Notes: generated by a model from the sequence alone, not told the origin. Numbered from the stretch's first letter, positions 37,771-46,179 are shown. The stretch: 64,000 nt of DNA from Ornithinimicrobium cryptoxanthini (GCF_023923205.1 NZ_CP099490.1:1550001-1614000), one strand, 5' to 3'. Made by a program: numbers and translations.

Positions 37771-37965
37771 GTGCGCAACGATGTCCGCGAGCTGAGGCTC
37801 GCAGCGGGACTGTCCCAGCGCGAGCTGGGGGAGGTCCTGCAGGTGTCTCGCCAGACGGTCAACTCGATCGAGACCGGTCGCTACGACCCTTCACTTCCCT
37901 TGGCGATCGCCATCGCCCGCCACTTCCACAGCACCGTTGAGGAGATCTTCCATGTCGACAACTGA
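37771..37965 (+). CDS. small XRE-family regulator (Cro/CI-type)
   Basis: A 64-aa protein that is almost only a helix-turn-helix: ELRLAAGLSQRELGEVLQVSRQTVNSIETG covers helices 1-3, and the C-terminal HFHSTVEEIF is typical of the YgzD/YozG-like family of tiny regulators. These usually sit before membrane-protein genes and repress their own operon. GTG at 37771 follows a GGAGGG site by 5 bases. It overlaps the next gene by 14 bp. Strong tandem operators lie in its promoter. Confidence 0.88.
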   Translation: MRNDVRELRLAAGLSQRELGEVLQVSRQTVNSIETGRYDPSLPLAIAIARHFHSTVEEIFHVDN

Positions 37966-38380
37966 GATGAGCAGCCGCCAGAAGGCCATCGCACTGCTCA
38001 CCATGATGGTCGCCCTCGGGGGAGTGATCGTGGTCGGCCTCCTGCTGCGTGAGCACGGACCGGGCAACATGGGCACCGGCTTCCTGCAGGGGGGCGCCGT
38101 CGGCGTGCTCGGCGTCGCGGTGGTGGCCTGGCGCGTGACTCGCAGTCCGGGCCGCGCCACCAGCTTTGAGCGGGCCTTCACCCAGCAGGGCGATGAGCGG
38201 GACGACGCGGTCCTGACCCGCTCGCTGGCCGTGCTGGGGCTGGCGGCCTTCCCCCTGACCGGAGCCGCCGCGGTGGCCATCGGGCTCGGCGCCTATGTGC
38301 CGATGGTGCTGACCCTGCTGCTGGTGGCACAGCTGCTCGTCGGTGCGATCGCCTTCGCCATCATCTCCCGCACGAGCTGA
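37952..38380 (+). CDS. four-span membrane protein partnered with XRE regulator
   Basis: The 142-aa protein has four predicted spans at about 12-32, 46-62, 88-108 and 112-134. A cytoplasmic loop, SFERAFTQQGDERDDAVL, resembles DUF2178-like or DUF3796-like proteins that are encoded beside tiny XRE regulators. Its activity is unknown. The start codon lies within the regulator gene, so translation is coupled and both are likely repressed by the same operator. Confidence 0.75.
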   Translation: MSTTEMSSRQKAIALLTMMVALGGVIVVGLLLREHGPGNMGTGFLQGGAVGVLGVAVVAWRVTRSPGRATSFERAFTQQGDERDDAVLTRSLAVLGLAAFPLTGAAAVAIGLGAYVPMVLTLLLVAQLLVGAIAFAIISRTS

Positions 38381-38586
38381 ACCACCATCACGAGCTGACC
38401 CACCATGCTGCCTGGACTCCACCGCGGTGTCCCAGGCGCCACTCGCGCCACACCTGGGCGTGCAGTTGGATGGATCCTTCACACCCCGATCGGCGCATGG
38501 CGTGAAGGATCCATGCAGTTGGACCCGGGCAGGCGATGCTCGCCTGGACTCGGTGCCCCTGCGTGAGCGCCAGCGGTGTGCAGGAG
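38381..38586. other. convergent intergenic region
   Basis: About 205 bp between two convergent genes. It holds a hairpin-forming repeat that resembles the IS30 termini and is listed separately. No gene is supported here. Confidence 0.5.
38459..38525. repeat. palindromic intergenic repeat related to IS30 ends
   Basis: The arms atggatccttcac (38470-38482) and gtgaaggatccat (38503-38515) are perfect inverted repeats. Each side also carries gcagttgga in direct orientation. The right side matches the right end of the IS30 element at 8238-8258 apart from two substitutions. It may act as a terminator for both convergent genes. Confidence 0.7.
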
Positions 38587-39327
38587 CTAGCGCCGGACCG
38601 CGTAACGCAGGATCAGGTCCCCCTCGATGGCCAGGGCCTGGAGCAGCTCGAACTGAGCCAGCGCACCGTCAGCCGCGGGTGCCTCCAACAGTCGGGGCCC
38701 GGTGCCGCCCACGACCACCGGCCGCACCGTGAGGCACAGTTCGTCCAGGACGCCGGCACCCAACCACCCGCCGAGCAGGTGCGGCCCACCCTCGGTCAGC
38801 ACCTGGTCCAGGCCGCGCCCGTGCAGTGCCTCGATCGCTCTGGTCGCCTCGACGGTGTCGGCGCCACACGCGATGACCGCATCCTCGCCGAGCCGCTGAG
38901 CCAGATCGTCCTGGACCGCCTCGGCGCACAGCACCAACAGGTCTCCGGCGTCGGCATCAGGCTCCAGCACCTTCTCCGGCAGGTGGCCGGAGGCGGTGAC
39001 GACCGCCAACAACGGGTGGTCGGAGCGCCCGGCCGCGCGGCGTGCGGCCAGGAGCTCGGGGTCCTCGGTCCGCAGCCGCCCATAACCCTCGGCCCGGATC
39101 GTGCCCGCTCCGACAACCACCACGTCGGCCAGCGCACGCAGCACGTCAAAGACGGCCTTGTCGGCTGCGGAGTTGATCGACCCCGACAGCCCGTCACCCC
39201 CGGTGGCATGCCCGTCCAGGGTGGTGACGAAGTTGGCCCGGACCCACCGTCCGGACGTGACGGCATACTCCCTCAGCAGTTGCTCGGTGGACCTGGCACC
39301 CTCGGACAACATCACCATGCCCTCCAT
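38587..39327 (-). CDS. RibD C-terminal / pyrimidine reductase family protein
   Basis: The 246-aa protein has the dihydrofolate-reductase-like fold of the RibD reductase domain. It shows ANFVTTLDGHATG, VVVGAGTIRAEGYG and VLTEGGPHLLGGWL near the C-terminus. It probably uses NADPH to reduce a pyrimidine-type substrate. Stand-alone homologues may act in riboflavin, F420-related or other deazaflavin pathways, and no neighbouring riboflavin genes settle this. ATG 39327 is the longest reasonable start; internal ATGs at 39318 and 39312 are possible. It is divergent from ppk2. Confidence 0.82.
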   Translation of the reverse strand: MEGMVMLSEGARSTEQLLREYAVTSGRWVRANFVTTLDGHATGGDGLSGSINSAADKAVFDVLRALADVVVVGAGTIRAEGYGRLRTEDPELLAARRAAGRSDHPLLAVVTASGHLPEKVLEPDADAGDLLVLCAEAVQDDLAQRLGEDAVIACGADTVEATRAIEALHGRGLDQVLTEGGPHLLGGWLGAGVLDELCLTVRPVVVGGTGPRLLEAPAADGALAQFELLQALAIEGDLILRYAVRR

Positions 39328-39356
39328 TGTGACGCCACGGGTGCAAGGATGGCCTG

Positions 39357-40229
39357 ATGAGCAAGAAGAAGTCGAAGAAGTCGAAGAAGACCTCCGCCAC
39401 CCCCTTCTCAGACGCGCTCCGAGTGGGCCAGGGATTTGTCCTGGACGACGTCGACACCAGGGACACCCCCGCGTTCGACGGCGACAAGAAGGATGGACAG
39501 GAAGCCCTGCGCGCTGCCGACGACGAGATGGACGACCTGCAGGAGCAGCTCTATGCACACGGGACGAGCGGTGGGACCGAGAAGATCCTGCTGCTGATCC
39601 AGGGGCTCGACACGGCGGGCAAAGGCGGCATCATGCGCCATGTCGTGGGCGCTGTCGACCCGCAGGGCACGCAGATCACCGCCTTCAAAGCCCCGACCAA
39701 GGAGGAGCTGGAGCACCCCTTCCTGTGGCGCATCCGCAAGGCGCTGCCCGGGGCCGGGATGATCGGGGTCTTCGACCGCTCGCACTATGAGGACGTGCTC
39801 ATCGTGCGGGTCGAGGAGCTGGTGCCCAAGGCCACCTGGAGTCGGCGTTACAGCACCATCAACGACTTTGAGCAGGAGCTCGTGGCCGACGACACGACGC
39901 TCATCAAGGTCATGCTGCACATCTCCAAGGATGAACAGGAGGAGCGGCTGGCCGAGCGGCTCGACAACCCGGAGAAGTACTGGAAGTACAACCCGGGGGA
40001 CATCGACACCCGCGAGCGCTGGGACGACTACATGGAGGCCTACCAGGCCATCATGGACAAGACCTCCACCGACACCGCGCCCTGGCACGTCGTGCCCGCC
40101 GACCGCAAGTGGTATGCGCGGCTGGCCGTCCAGCAGCTCCTCCTGGAGCACCTGCGGGCGCTGGACCTGCAGTGGCCCGAGGCAGACTTCGACATCGACA
40201 CGGAGAAGGCACGGCTCGCCGCGAGCTGA
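39357..40229 (+). CDS. ppk2: polyphosphate kinase 2 family protein
   Basis: This 290-aa PPK2 transfers phosphate between polyphosphate and nucleotides. The Walker A GLDTAGKGG lies near residues 83-91, Walker B in GVFDRSHYEDVL, and the lid-type region in NPEKYWKYNPGDIDTRERWDDY. The first 12 residues are almost all Lys/Ser, an unusually basic tail that could bind polyphosphate or nucleic acid. The class (nucleoside mono- or diphosphate substrate) cannot be set with confidence here. The gene is monocistronic. Confidence 0.92.
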   Translation: MSKKKSKKSKKTSATPFSDALRVGQGFVLDDVDTRDTPAFDGDKKDGQEALRAADDEMDDLQEQLYAHGTSGGTEKILLLIQGLDTAGKGGIMRHVVGAVDPQGTQITAFKAPTKEELEHPFLWRIRKALPGAGMIGVFDRSHYEDVLIVRVEELVPKATWSRRYSTINDFEQELVADDTTLIKVMLHISKDEQEERLAERLDNPEKYWKYNPGDIDTRERWDDYMEAYQAIMDKTSTDTAPWHVVPADRKWYARLAVQQLLLEHLRALDLQWPEADFDIDTEKARLAAS

Positions 40230-40277
40230 CCACTGCCGTGCGGCCGGGGACCTGCGGACCGTATGACGACCCGCGGG

Positions 40278-42398
40278 CTAGGCGAGACCCGGCTGGGGCG
40301 TTCCGGTCAGCACGATGACCGACCGGGGAGGAGCGGTGTAGGTCTGACCTGTCACCCAGTCCTCCTTGTGCTCCTCGCCCGTGGTGTCGAGGACCACCGA
40401 CCACGTGGCGGCGTCGATGCCGTCCGGGATCGTAAAGTCGACCGACTCGTGGTGGGCGTTGAAGAGCAGCAGGAAGTGGTCGTCGGTGACGGGCCGGCCC
40501 ATCCGGTCTGGCGCGGCGATGGCCTCGCCGTTGAGGAAGACCATGATCGAGCGGGCGAAGTGTGAACGCCAGGCGTCCTCGTCCATGACCAGGCCCATGG
40601 GGGCATACCAGACGATGTCACCCAGGTCGCTCTGCCCGCCGTGGTCCGCGTCACCGGCAAAGAACCGCCGGCGCCGGAAGACCGGGTGCTCCATGCGGAG
40701 CTTGATGACCCGGGTCGTGAAGTCGAGCAGGTCCTGCTGTTCGGTGTCCAGGCCCCAGTCCACCCAGGACAGCTCGTTGTCCTGGGCATAGACGTTGTTG
40801 TTGCCCAGCTGGGTGCGGCCCATCTCGTCGCCGTGCAGGAGCATCGGCACGCCCTGGCTGAGCAGGAGGGTGACCAGGAAGTTCTTCTGCTGCTTCAGGC
40901 GCAGCGCGTTGATCTCCGGATCGTCCGTCGGCCCCTCCACGCCGTTGTTCCAGGACCGGTTGTGGCTCTCACCATCCTGACCCGACTCGCCGTTGGCCTC
41001 GTTGTGCTTCTGGTTGTAGGACACCAGGTCCCGCAGGGTGAAGCCGTCGTGAGCGGTGACGAAGTTGATCGAGGCGATCGGGCGCCGGCCGCTGTGGGCA
41101 TAGAGGTCGGAGGAGCCGGTGATCCGCGAGGCGAACTCGCCGAGGGTCGAGGGCAGACCGCGCCAGTAGTCGCGCACGGTGTCGCGGTAGCGGCCGTTCC
41201 ACTCCGTCCACAGCGGCGGGAAGTTGCCGACCTGGTAGCCACCGTCGCCGAGATCCCAGGGCTCGGCGATGAGCTTGACCTGGGAGATCACCGGGTCCTG
41301 CTGGATGATGTCGAAGAACGCCGACAGCTTGTCCACCTCGTGGAACTGACGGGCCAGGGTTGCTGCCAGGTCGAAGCGGAAACCGTCCACGTGCATCTCG
41401 GTGACCCAGTAGCGCAGCGAGTCCATGATGAGCTGCAGGACGTGCGGGCTGCGCATCAACAGGCTGTTGCCGGTGCCGGTGGTGTCGTAGTAGTGCGACG
41501 GGTCGCTGTCCACGAGCCGGTAGTAGCTCTTGTTGTCGATGCCGCGGAAGGCAAGGGTCGGCCCGAGGTGGTTGCCCTCTGCCGTGTGGTTGTAGACCAC
41601 GTCCAGGATGACCTCGATCCCCGCGACGTGCAGGTTCTTGACCATGGTCTTGAACTCGGTGACCTGCTGGCCCTGGGAACCGTGGGCGGCATAGCCGTTG
41701 TGGGGGGCCAGGAAGCCGATCGTGTTGTAGCCCCAGTAGTTGCTCAACCCTTGGTCCAGCAGGGTGCGCTCCTGGACGAACTGGTGGACCGGCAGCAGCT
41801 CCACGGCCGTGACCCCCAGTGACTGCAGGTGCTCGATGATCGCCGGGTGCCCGAGCGCGGCATAGGTCCCCCGGATGTTCTCCGGCACGTCCGGGTGCAG
41901 CATCGACAGCCCTTTGACGTGCATCTCATAGATGACGCTGTCGTGGTATTCGTGACGCGGGGGCCGGTCGTGCTCCCAGTCGAAGAACGGGTTGACCACC
42001 ACCGACAGCATCGTGTGCCCGAGCGAGTCCTCCTCGTTGACTGAGTCAGGAGCGTCGAAGTCGTAGGAGAAGACCGGCTGTTCCCCAGAGACCTGCCCGT
42101 CGAAGGCACGGGCGTAGGGGTCGAGCAGCAGCTTGGCCGGGTTGCACCGGTGGCCCTCATCGGGGGCGTAGGGCCCGTGCACGCGGAAGCCATAACGCTG
42201 CCCGGGCTGGATCTGCGGGAGGTAGCAGTGCCAGACGTGGGCGTCGACCTCCGTCAGCGGGACCCGCGTCTCGCTCCCTTCGTCGTCGATCAGGCAGAGG
42301 TCGACGTCGGTTGCGACCTCGGAGAAGATGGCGAAGTTCACGCCGGTGCCGTCGTAGGTGGCACCCAGCGGGTAGGGCTTGCCGGGCCAGATTTCCAT
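40278..42398 (-). CDS. glgX: glycogen debranching enzyme GlgX
   Basis: The 706-aa GH13 isoamylase-type enzyme removes short branches from glycogen left by phosphorylase. An N-terminal CBM48 domain (YPLGATYDGTGVNFAIFSEV) precedes the catalytic barrel, which carries DVVYNHTAEG, the nucleophile region VDGFRFDLAATLAR, the acid in LIAEPWDLG and NFVTAHDGFTLRD. Length matches GlgX/TreX. It could work with the GH15 enzyme upstream in storage glucan use, though the genes are not linked. The end converges on ppk2. Confidence 0.95.
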   Translation of the reverse strand: MEIWPGKPYPLGATYDGTGVNFAIFSEVATDVDLCLIDDEGSETRVPLTEVDAHVWHCYLPQIQPGQRYGFRVHGPYAPDEGHRCNPAKLLLDPYARAFDGQVSGEQPVFSYDFDAPDSVNEEDSLGHTMLSVVVNPFFDWEHDRPPRHEYHDSVIYEMHVKGLSMLHPDVPENIRGTYAALGHPAIIEHLQSLGVTAVELLPVHQFVQERTLLDQGLSNYWGYNTIGFLAPHNGYAAHGSQGQQVTEFKTMVKNLHVAGIEVILDVVYNHTAEGNHLGPTLAFRGIDNKSYYRLVDSDPSHYYDTTGTGNSLLMRSPHVLQLIMDSLRYWVTEMHVDGFRFDLAATLARQFHEVDKLSAFFDIIQQDPVISQVKLIAEPWDLGDGGYQVGNFPPLWTEWNGRYRDTVRDYWRGLPSTLGEFASRITGSSDLYAHSGRRPIASINFVTAHDGFTLRDLVSYNQKHNEANGESGQDGESHNRSWNNGVEGPTDDPEINALRLKQQKNFLVTLLLSQGVPMLLHGDEMGRTQLGNNNVYAQDNELSWVDWGLDTEQQDLLDFTTRVIKLRMEHPVFRRRRFFAGDADHGGQSDLGDIVWYAPMGLVMDEDAWRSHFARSIMVFLNGEAIAAPDRMGRPVTDDHFLLLFNAHHESVDFTIPDGIDAATWSVVLDTTGEEHKEDWVTGQTYTAPPRSVIVLTGTPQPGLA

Positions 42399-42530
42399 CA
42401 GGTTCTTTCGTCAGGGGGATGCGCGGAGCGGACCACGCTGTCGGCTACATCATTGTCCAGTATGCCGGGGGGCCGGGCCTGCCGACCGCTACGGTGGGTG
42501 CTTCGGCATGGCTGACGAGGGAGACGCCGC

Positions 42531-43307
42531 ATGGGCCAGGAGAGCACCGCTTCGATCACAGGGCGCTTCGAGGGGCGGGTGGCTCTGGTCACCGGGGCGA
42601 GCCGGGGGATCGGTCTGGCCGTCGCCCGGCGCATCGTGCAGGAGGGCGGCCGGGTCTGTGTGACCGGGCGCAAGCAGGAGGGTCTGGACGCGGCGGTCGC
42701 CGAGCTCGGTGGCGACACGGCGATGGCGGTTGCGGGTTCTGCCGACGACCCGGACCACCAGGACGCGACCGTGGCCGCGGTGCTGGAGCAGTTCGGATCT
42801 CTGGACGTGCTCGTCAACAACACCGGCATCAACCCCTCATACGGCCCTCTCGCCCAAGCTGACCTGGGCGCCCTTCGCAAGATCCTGGAGGTCAACGTCC
42901 TTGCTGCCTTGGCCTGGACCCGCAAGGCTGTCGCGGCCGGTCTGGGCGCACCAGGTGGCGCGGTCGTCAACATCGCCTCGGTGGCCGGGCTGAAGCCAGC
43001 CGCCGGCATTGGCTTCTATGGGACCAGCAAGGCCGCGCTCATCCACCTCACGCAACAACTGGCAGCCGAGCTCGCCCCCGAGGTGCGGGTCAACGCCGTG
43101 GCGCCGGCCGTGGTGCGGACCCGGTTTGCGGGGGCGCTCTTCGAAGGCCGTGAGGCCGAGGTCGCCGCGACCTATCCCTTGGGACGCCTCGGCGCGCCGG
43201 ACGACATCGGGGCGGCAGTGGCGTTCCTGGCCTCGGACGATGCGTCCTGGGTCACCGGCCAGACCCTGGTCGTGGACGGCGGACTCACTCTCAGTGGCGG
43301 CATCTGA
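42531..43307 (+). CDS. SDR family oxidoreductase
   Basis: A 258-aa classical short-chain dehydrogenase. The TGASRGIG cofactor loop is near residues 21-28, followed by VLVNNTGIN, a catalytic Ser in NIASVAG and the YxxxK pair in FYGTSKAAL. It is NAD(P)H-dependent and most like 3-oxoacyl-ACP reductases (FabG-type), but the substrate is unknown. The ATG at 42531 follows a GAGGGAG site. It lies 68 bp before the YihY-type gene on the same strand. Confidence 0.9.
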   Translation: MGQESTASITGRFEGRVALVTGASRGIGLAVARRIVQEGGRVCVTGRKQEGLDAAVAELGGDTAMAVAGSADDPDHQDATVAAVLEQFGSLDVLVNNTGINPSYGPLAQADLGALRKILEVNVLAALAWTRKAVAAGLGAPGGAVVNIASVAGLKPAAGIGFYGTSKAALIHLTQQLAAELAPEVRVNAVAPAVVRTRFAGALFEGREAEVAATYPLGRLGAPDDIGAAVAFLASDDASWVTGQTLVVDGGLTLSGGI

Positions 43308-43374
43308 GCGCAGGCAGCGTCGACACAGCCCGCCCGCCTCCCCCCACCCGGCTGATCGCCATACCGTAGGGGTC

Positions 43375-44394
43375 ATGACGGTGCGGCGCAGGGTCTACAG
43401 GGTGCTTGCCCCGATCCCTGGTGCGCTTCCCGTCGCCCGGCTGGCGGTCGAGGTGTTCCGCGTCGCCTTCCGGTATCGGGTGACCGGCCTGTCGGCCGAA
43501 GCCGCCTTCTTCATGCTCCTGTGCCTGCCACCGCTGGTCCTCGGGCTGTTTGCCGGCGTGGGCTTCTTCGCCGGTCGCTTCGACCCGGGTGCCGTGGCCA
43601 CGGTGACCGACACCATTGAGCAGTTCAGTGAGCAGTTCCTGACGCCCGAGGTGGTCAGCCAGATTATCGTGCCGACTGTCGAGGACACCCTGGCCGGAGG
43701 ACGCGCGGACCTGCTGTCCATCGGCTTCCTGATCAGCCTCTGGTCCGGATCACGGGCGCTGCACGTCTTCATGGACGCGGTGCAGATCATGTATGCCCAG
43801 AGGGGCGAGCGCAGCATCGTGGGTGCCCGGGCGATGTCTTTGGGGCTCTACCTCGGGGCGGTCCTGCTGGCCGGCATCCTGGTGCCCCTGGCGATCATCG
43901 GCCCGGGGCTGCTGCACGAGTGGCTGCCCGCGCAGTTGGACGTCCTGGTGAACGCCTACTGGCCCGTGGTCGGCGGGCTGGCGCTCGTCGGGCTCACAGC
44001 GCTCTATCACTACGCGCCGAAGGAGAAGACGCCTTTCTATCGCGACTTCCCCGGTGCTGTCGTCGCTGCCGTGATCTGGGTGTTGAGCTCGCTCGGGCTG
44101 CGGGCCTGGGCGTCGGTGGCGGTGGGCGGCACGACGATCTTCGGACCGCTGACCGCTCCCATCATCGTGCTGATCTGGTTCTATCTGGTGGCGCTCGCGA
44201 TCCTCATCGGTGCCGCCACCAATGCCGCGATCCGCAGGCTGTGGCCGACGGAGGACTATCGGGGGCCGATCGAGCGCGCGGGGGACTGGTGGGAGCAGCG
44301 GTCCAGCGAGCCGGCCCAGCCCCTCTCGCACATCGAGGACCGCCACGATCCTGAGCGTCTGCCCCGCCGACCTGGCCCCACGGGCCCCTCCTGA
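43375..44394 (+). CDS. YihY/BrkB-family inner-membrane protein
   Basis: The 339-aa protein shows about six membrane spans and the family hallmarks LSAEAAFFMLLCLPPLVLGL near the start, LISLWSGSRALHVFMDAVQI and PGAVVAAVIWVLSSLGLR. These proteins were once called ribonuclease BN by mistake and are now regarded as membrane proteins of uncertain (possibly transport) function. The C-terminus is a hydrophilic tail of about 60 residues. It ends 75 bp before the tRNA cluster. Confidence 0.88.
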   Translation: MTVRRRVYRVLAPIPGALPVARLAVEVFRVAFRYRVTGLSAEAAFFMLLCLPPLVLGLFAGVGFFAGRFDPGAVATVTDTIEQFSEQFLTPEVVSQIIVPTVEDTLAGGRADLLSIGFLISLWSGSRALHVFMDAVQIMYAQRGERSIVGARAMSLGLYLGAVLLAGILVPLAIIGPGLLHEWLPAQLDVLVNAYWPVVGGLALVGLTALYHYAPKEKTPFYRDFPGAVVAAVIWVLSSLGLRAWASVAVGGTTIFGPLTAPIIVLIWFYLVALAILIGAATNAAIRRLWPTEDYRGPIERAGDWWEQRSSEPAQPLSHIEDRHDPERLPRRPGPTGPS

Positions 44395-44469
44395 CGCGCG
44401 GGATTTGGTGACTGGGCCGGACGTCGGATAATGTTCCGTGACGCCTGAGGGGAACACCTGAGGGAAGAT

Positions 44470-44542
44470 GCGGACGTAGCTCAGTTGGTAGAGCGCAACC
44501 TTGCCAAGGTTGAGGTCGCCGGTTCGAACCCGGTCGTCCGCT
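44470..44542 (+). tRNA. tRNA-Gly(GCC)
   Basis: A complete cloverleaf: acceptor GCGGACG pairs with CGTCCGC, anticodon loop TTGCCAA (anticodon GCC) and T-loop TTCGAAC. Discriminator T; CCA is not encoded. It is the first of three clustered tRNAs. Confidence 0.95.
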
Positions 44543-44568
44543 CGGAGGCAACCACCACAATGCCTCAC

Positions 44569-44639
44569 GGTGGAGTGGCCGAGAGGCGAGGCAACGGCCT
44601 GCAAAGCCGTCTACACGGGTTCAAATCCCGTCTCCACCT
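44569..44639 (+). tRNA. tRNA-Cys(GCA)
   Basis: The acceptor GGTGGAG pairs with CTCCACC, the anticodon loop CTGCAAA carries GCA, and the T-loop is TTCAAAT. It lies 26 bp after tRNA-Gly in the same transcript. CCA is not encoded. Confidence 0.95.
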
Positions 44640-44661
44640 CGCAGATGCTCCACCTGGCCTA

Positions 44662-44736
44662 GGGCGATTGGCGCAGCGGTAGCGCGCTTCCTTGACACGG
44701 AAGAGGTCACTGGTTCAAACCCAGTATCGCCCACCA
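44662..44736 (+). tRNA. tRNA-Val(GAC)
   Basis: The acceptor GGGCGAT pairs with ATCGCCC, the anticodon loop TTGACAC carries GAC, and the T-loop is TTCAAAC. Genomic ACCA follows, so CCA is encoded at 44734-44736. The accessory island starts directly after it, making its 3' end a likely attachment site. Confidence 0.95.
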
Positions 44737-44751
44737 TATAACCGCAGGTCA

Positions 44752-44771
44752 GAGGCCCTTTCGAGGGCCTC
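44752..44771 (+). terminator. UUCG-loop terminator after the tRNA cluster
   Basis: A perfect 8-bp stem GAGGCCCT/AGGGCCTC closes a TTCG tetraloop. It lies 15 bp downstream of tRNA-Val and would end the tRNA transcript. Confidence 0.75.
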
Positions 44772-44834
44772 GACTTGTCTCCGAGGAACAAACGAGGAAC
44801 AACGGCCGGGACCTTCTGGGTACCTCCGGGCCGC

Positions 44835-45044
44835 TCACCCAGCCCTCCGGCACCCGCCGACTGGTCGGGCGTCGATGAACCTCTCGATCGAGTCGAGCTT
44901 GATCCGCAATGTCTTGCGCCCGAGCCGTACGGCGTCGAGGTGCCCGTCGGCGATGTAGCGGCGCACGGTCTTCGTCGAGACCGCAAGGATGTCGGCCGCC
45001 TCGGTCAGCGACACGAGCTTGCGGGTGGTGATGGTGGCAGCCAT
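44835..45044 (-). CDS. excisionase-like helix-turn-helix protein
   Basis: The 69-aa protein is a MerR/excisionase-type winged HTH: LVSLTEAADILAVSTKTVRRYIADGHLDAVRLGRKTLRI is the usual core, read here as residues 9-47. Such Xis-like proteins direct excision of integrated elements or act as small regulators. It has a good AGGAGAAG site before the ATG at 45044. It sits just inside the island next to tRNA-Val, where an integrase would be expected, but no integrase gene is visible. This suggests a decayed or rearranged element end. Confidence 0.82.
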   Translation of the reverse strand: MAATITTRKLVSLTEAADILAVSTKTVRRYIADGHLDAVRLGRKTLRIKLDSIERFIDARPVGGCRRAG

Positions 45045-45382
45045 GGTCTTCTCCTGGGTCGGTGGCGGCCCGTCTGGCCGCACTCATCCCCCAAGGCCGC
45101 GGAGTAACCATGAGTGGCCACCGGCGTCTCCTGCGGTACCACTTCTCTGGAGGAGCGGCCATCCTGAAGGGCGGCACGGACAACCCGCGAGGCGGAGGGC
45201 GTCCCGCGCATTCGCTTCCGCGTTGCTCACGGGAAGAGGCGACGACGGTGGCCCAGCGACGCCTCCGGGCGAACGGGCCAGCGGCATCCCCTCGACAGCC
45301 GCGCGATGCGGCAAACGCGTGCGTCACTGGCGGCGGATTGATGCACCTGCGGAACGAGCGACCCGCGGCAAGAGCGGACGTT
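45045..45382. other. no gene supported
   Basis: About 340 bp between the excisionase-like gene and the next minus-strand gene. Open frames run through it on both strands, but they lack recognisable domains, good starts or typical residue composition. I see no RNA gene or strong repeat. Confidence 0.4.
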
Positions 45383-45679
45383 CTACCGCTCCGCCAGCTG
45401 TGCACGAAGACGCCGAATCTCCGCGACGAGAAGCGGGAGGGCGTTGCGGGACTCTGCGATCAAGTCGTGAGTGGCGGCGTCCGCTGGCCCGTTGTCTCGA
45501 GAGATATAGAGGTCCTCGCGGCGGTCACCCTCCGCGCCAACCATGATGAAGGTGACGCTCGACATTTGATCACGACCTTCGACGGAGGAAGCCCACGGCG
45601 GCGGGTCGCCCGACTCGGATAGACGGCTTAGTCGCTCGAGCAGTTCGTCGTCGACCGCAGTTGAGTCCATGTACGACAT
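45383..45679 (-). CDS. conserved small hypothetical protein
   Basis: A 98-aa acidic soluble protein. It contains DPPPWASSVEGRDQ, SFIMVG-like TFIMVGAEGDRREDLYI and a helical C-terminus RNALPLLVAEIRRLRAQL. Actinobacteria carry many short proteins of this pattern with unknown function, often near toxin or hypothetical gene clusters. ATG at 45679 is chosen because protein-like sequence begins there; 45670 is an alternative. It has no close partner gene. Confidence 0.65.
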   Translation of the reverse strand: MSYMDSTAVDDELLERLSRLSESGDPPPWASSVEGRDQMSSVTFIMVGAEGDRREDLYISRDNGPADAATHDLIAESRNALPLLVAEIRRLRAQLAER

Positions 45680-45743
45680 TCTGGGGGCTCGGTAGGCGGC
45701 AGGGGAGGAACTGCCCAAACGCGGTTCGTTGCAGGAGCGGACG

Positions 45744-45947
45744 TCATCCGCGAGTCGGATACCGCTCGTCCCTGCCAGGCGGGATCAGCTTCGTCAACTC
45801 TCCGCATGCGGTGCAGCGATACTCGAGGCGGACCACGGTTCCGAAGAAGAGGCCCTCGGTGACGGCCCCACTGGCTGACGCGTCTTCAACGCGCTCGAAC
45901 TCGTCGCGGCCACACCTGTGGCATCTCGCTCGGTCGGCACCGTTCAT
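45744..45947 (-). CDS. small zinc-ribbon protein
   Basis: The 67-aa product has two CxxC pairs, CHRC near the N-terminus and CTAC near the C-terminus, separated by about 32 residues. This is the layout of a zinc ribbon. The ATG at 45947 begins MNGADRARCHRC. It could bind nucleic acid or a protein partner. No further function can be read. Confidence 0.55.
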   Translation of the reverse strand: MNGADRARCHRCGRDEFERVEDASASGAVTEGLFFGTVVRLEYRCTACGELTKLIPPGRDERYPTRG

Positions 45948-46075
45948 CTTGACATCATGGCGTCCGACGGTGCTCGCCGCACGCATTCAGAGCTGGGTCG
46001 CAGGTGCACTCGCAAGGCGGCAGATCCGGCGTTCTGAGTGCGGGGCCCTGCTGCTGTGCCGCCACACTAGATTCC

Positions 46076-46179
46076 ATGAGCGCTCCGAAAGCCTGGCTGA
46101 TCGGCGTGCTGCTAGCCCTAGTCTGGGTGTTGGTGCAGCGCTGGCGACTCGCGAGTTCTGGGAACCTGGGTCGATCAAG
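46076..46179 (+). pseudogene. 5' part of IS21-interrupted small membrane-protein gene (copy A)
   Basis: An ATG at 46076 opens a hydrophobic span (WLIGVLLALVWVLVQ). After an apparent 1-nt loss around 46140 the third frame reads TREFWEPGSIK up to the IS21 insertion at 46180. The remaining 3' part resumes at 48882. The joined product matches the other interrupted gene at 51830/54370 (TRQIWEPTPIK). The frameshift and the insertion both inactivate it. Confidence 0.55.

Noticed and set aside
44204..44560. Minus-strand frame containing PGSNRRPQPWQGCALPT
   Set aside because: It is antisense to tRNA-Gly, a known source of false predicted proteins.
44621..44986. Minus-strand frame containing GDTGFEPVTSSVSRKRATA
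   Set aside because: It is antisense to tRNA-Val and tRNA-Cys sequence, another well-known false-protein pattern.
45062..45622. Plus-strand frame of 186 codons
   Set aside because: It has no recognisable domain, overlaps a better minus-strand gene and lacks a good start.
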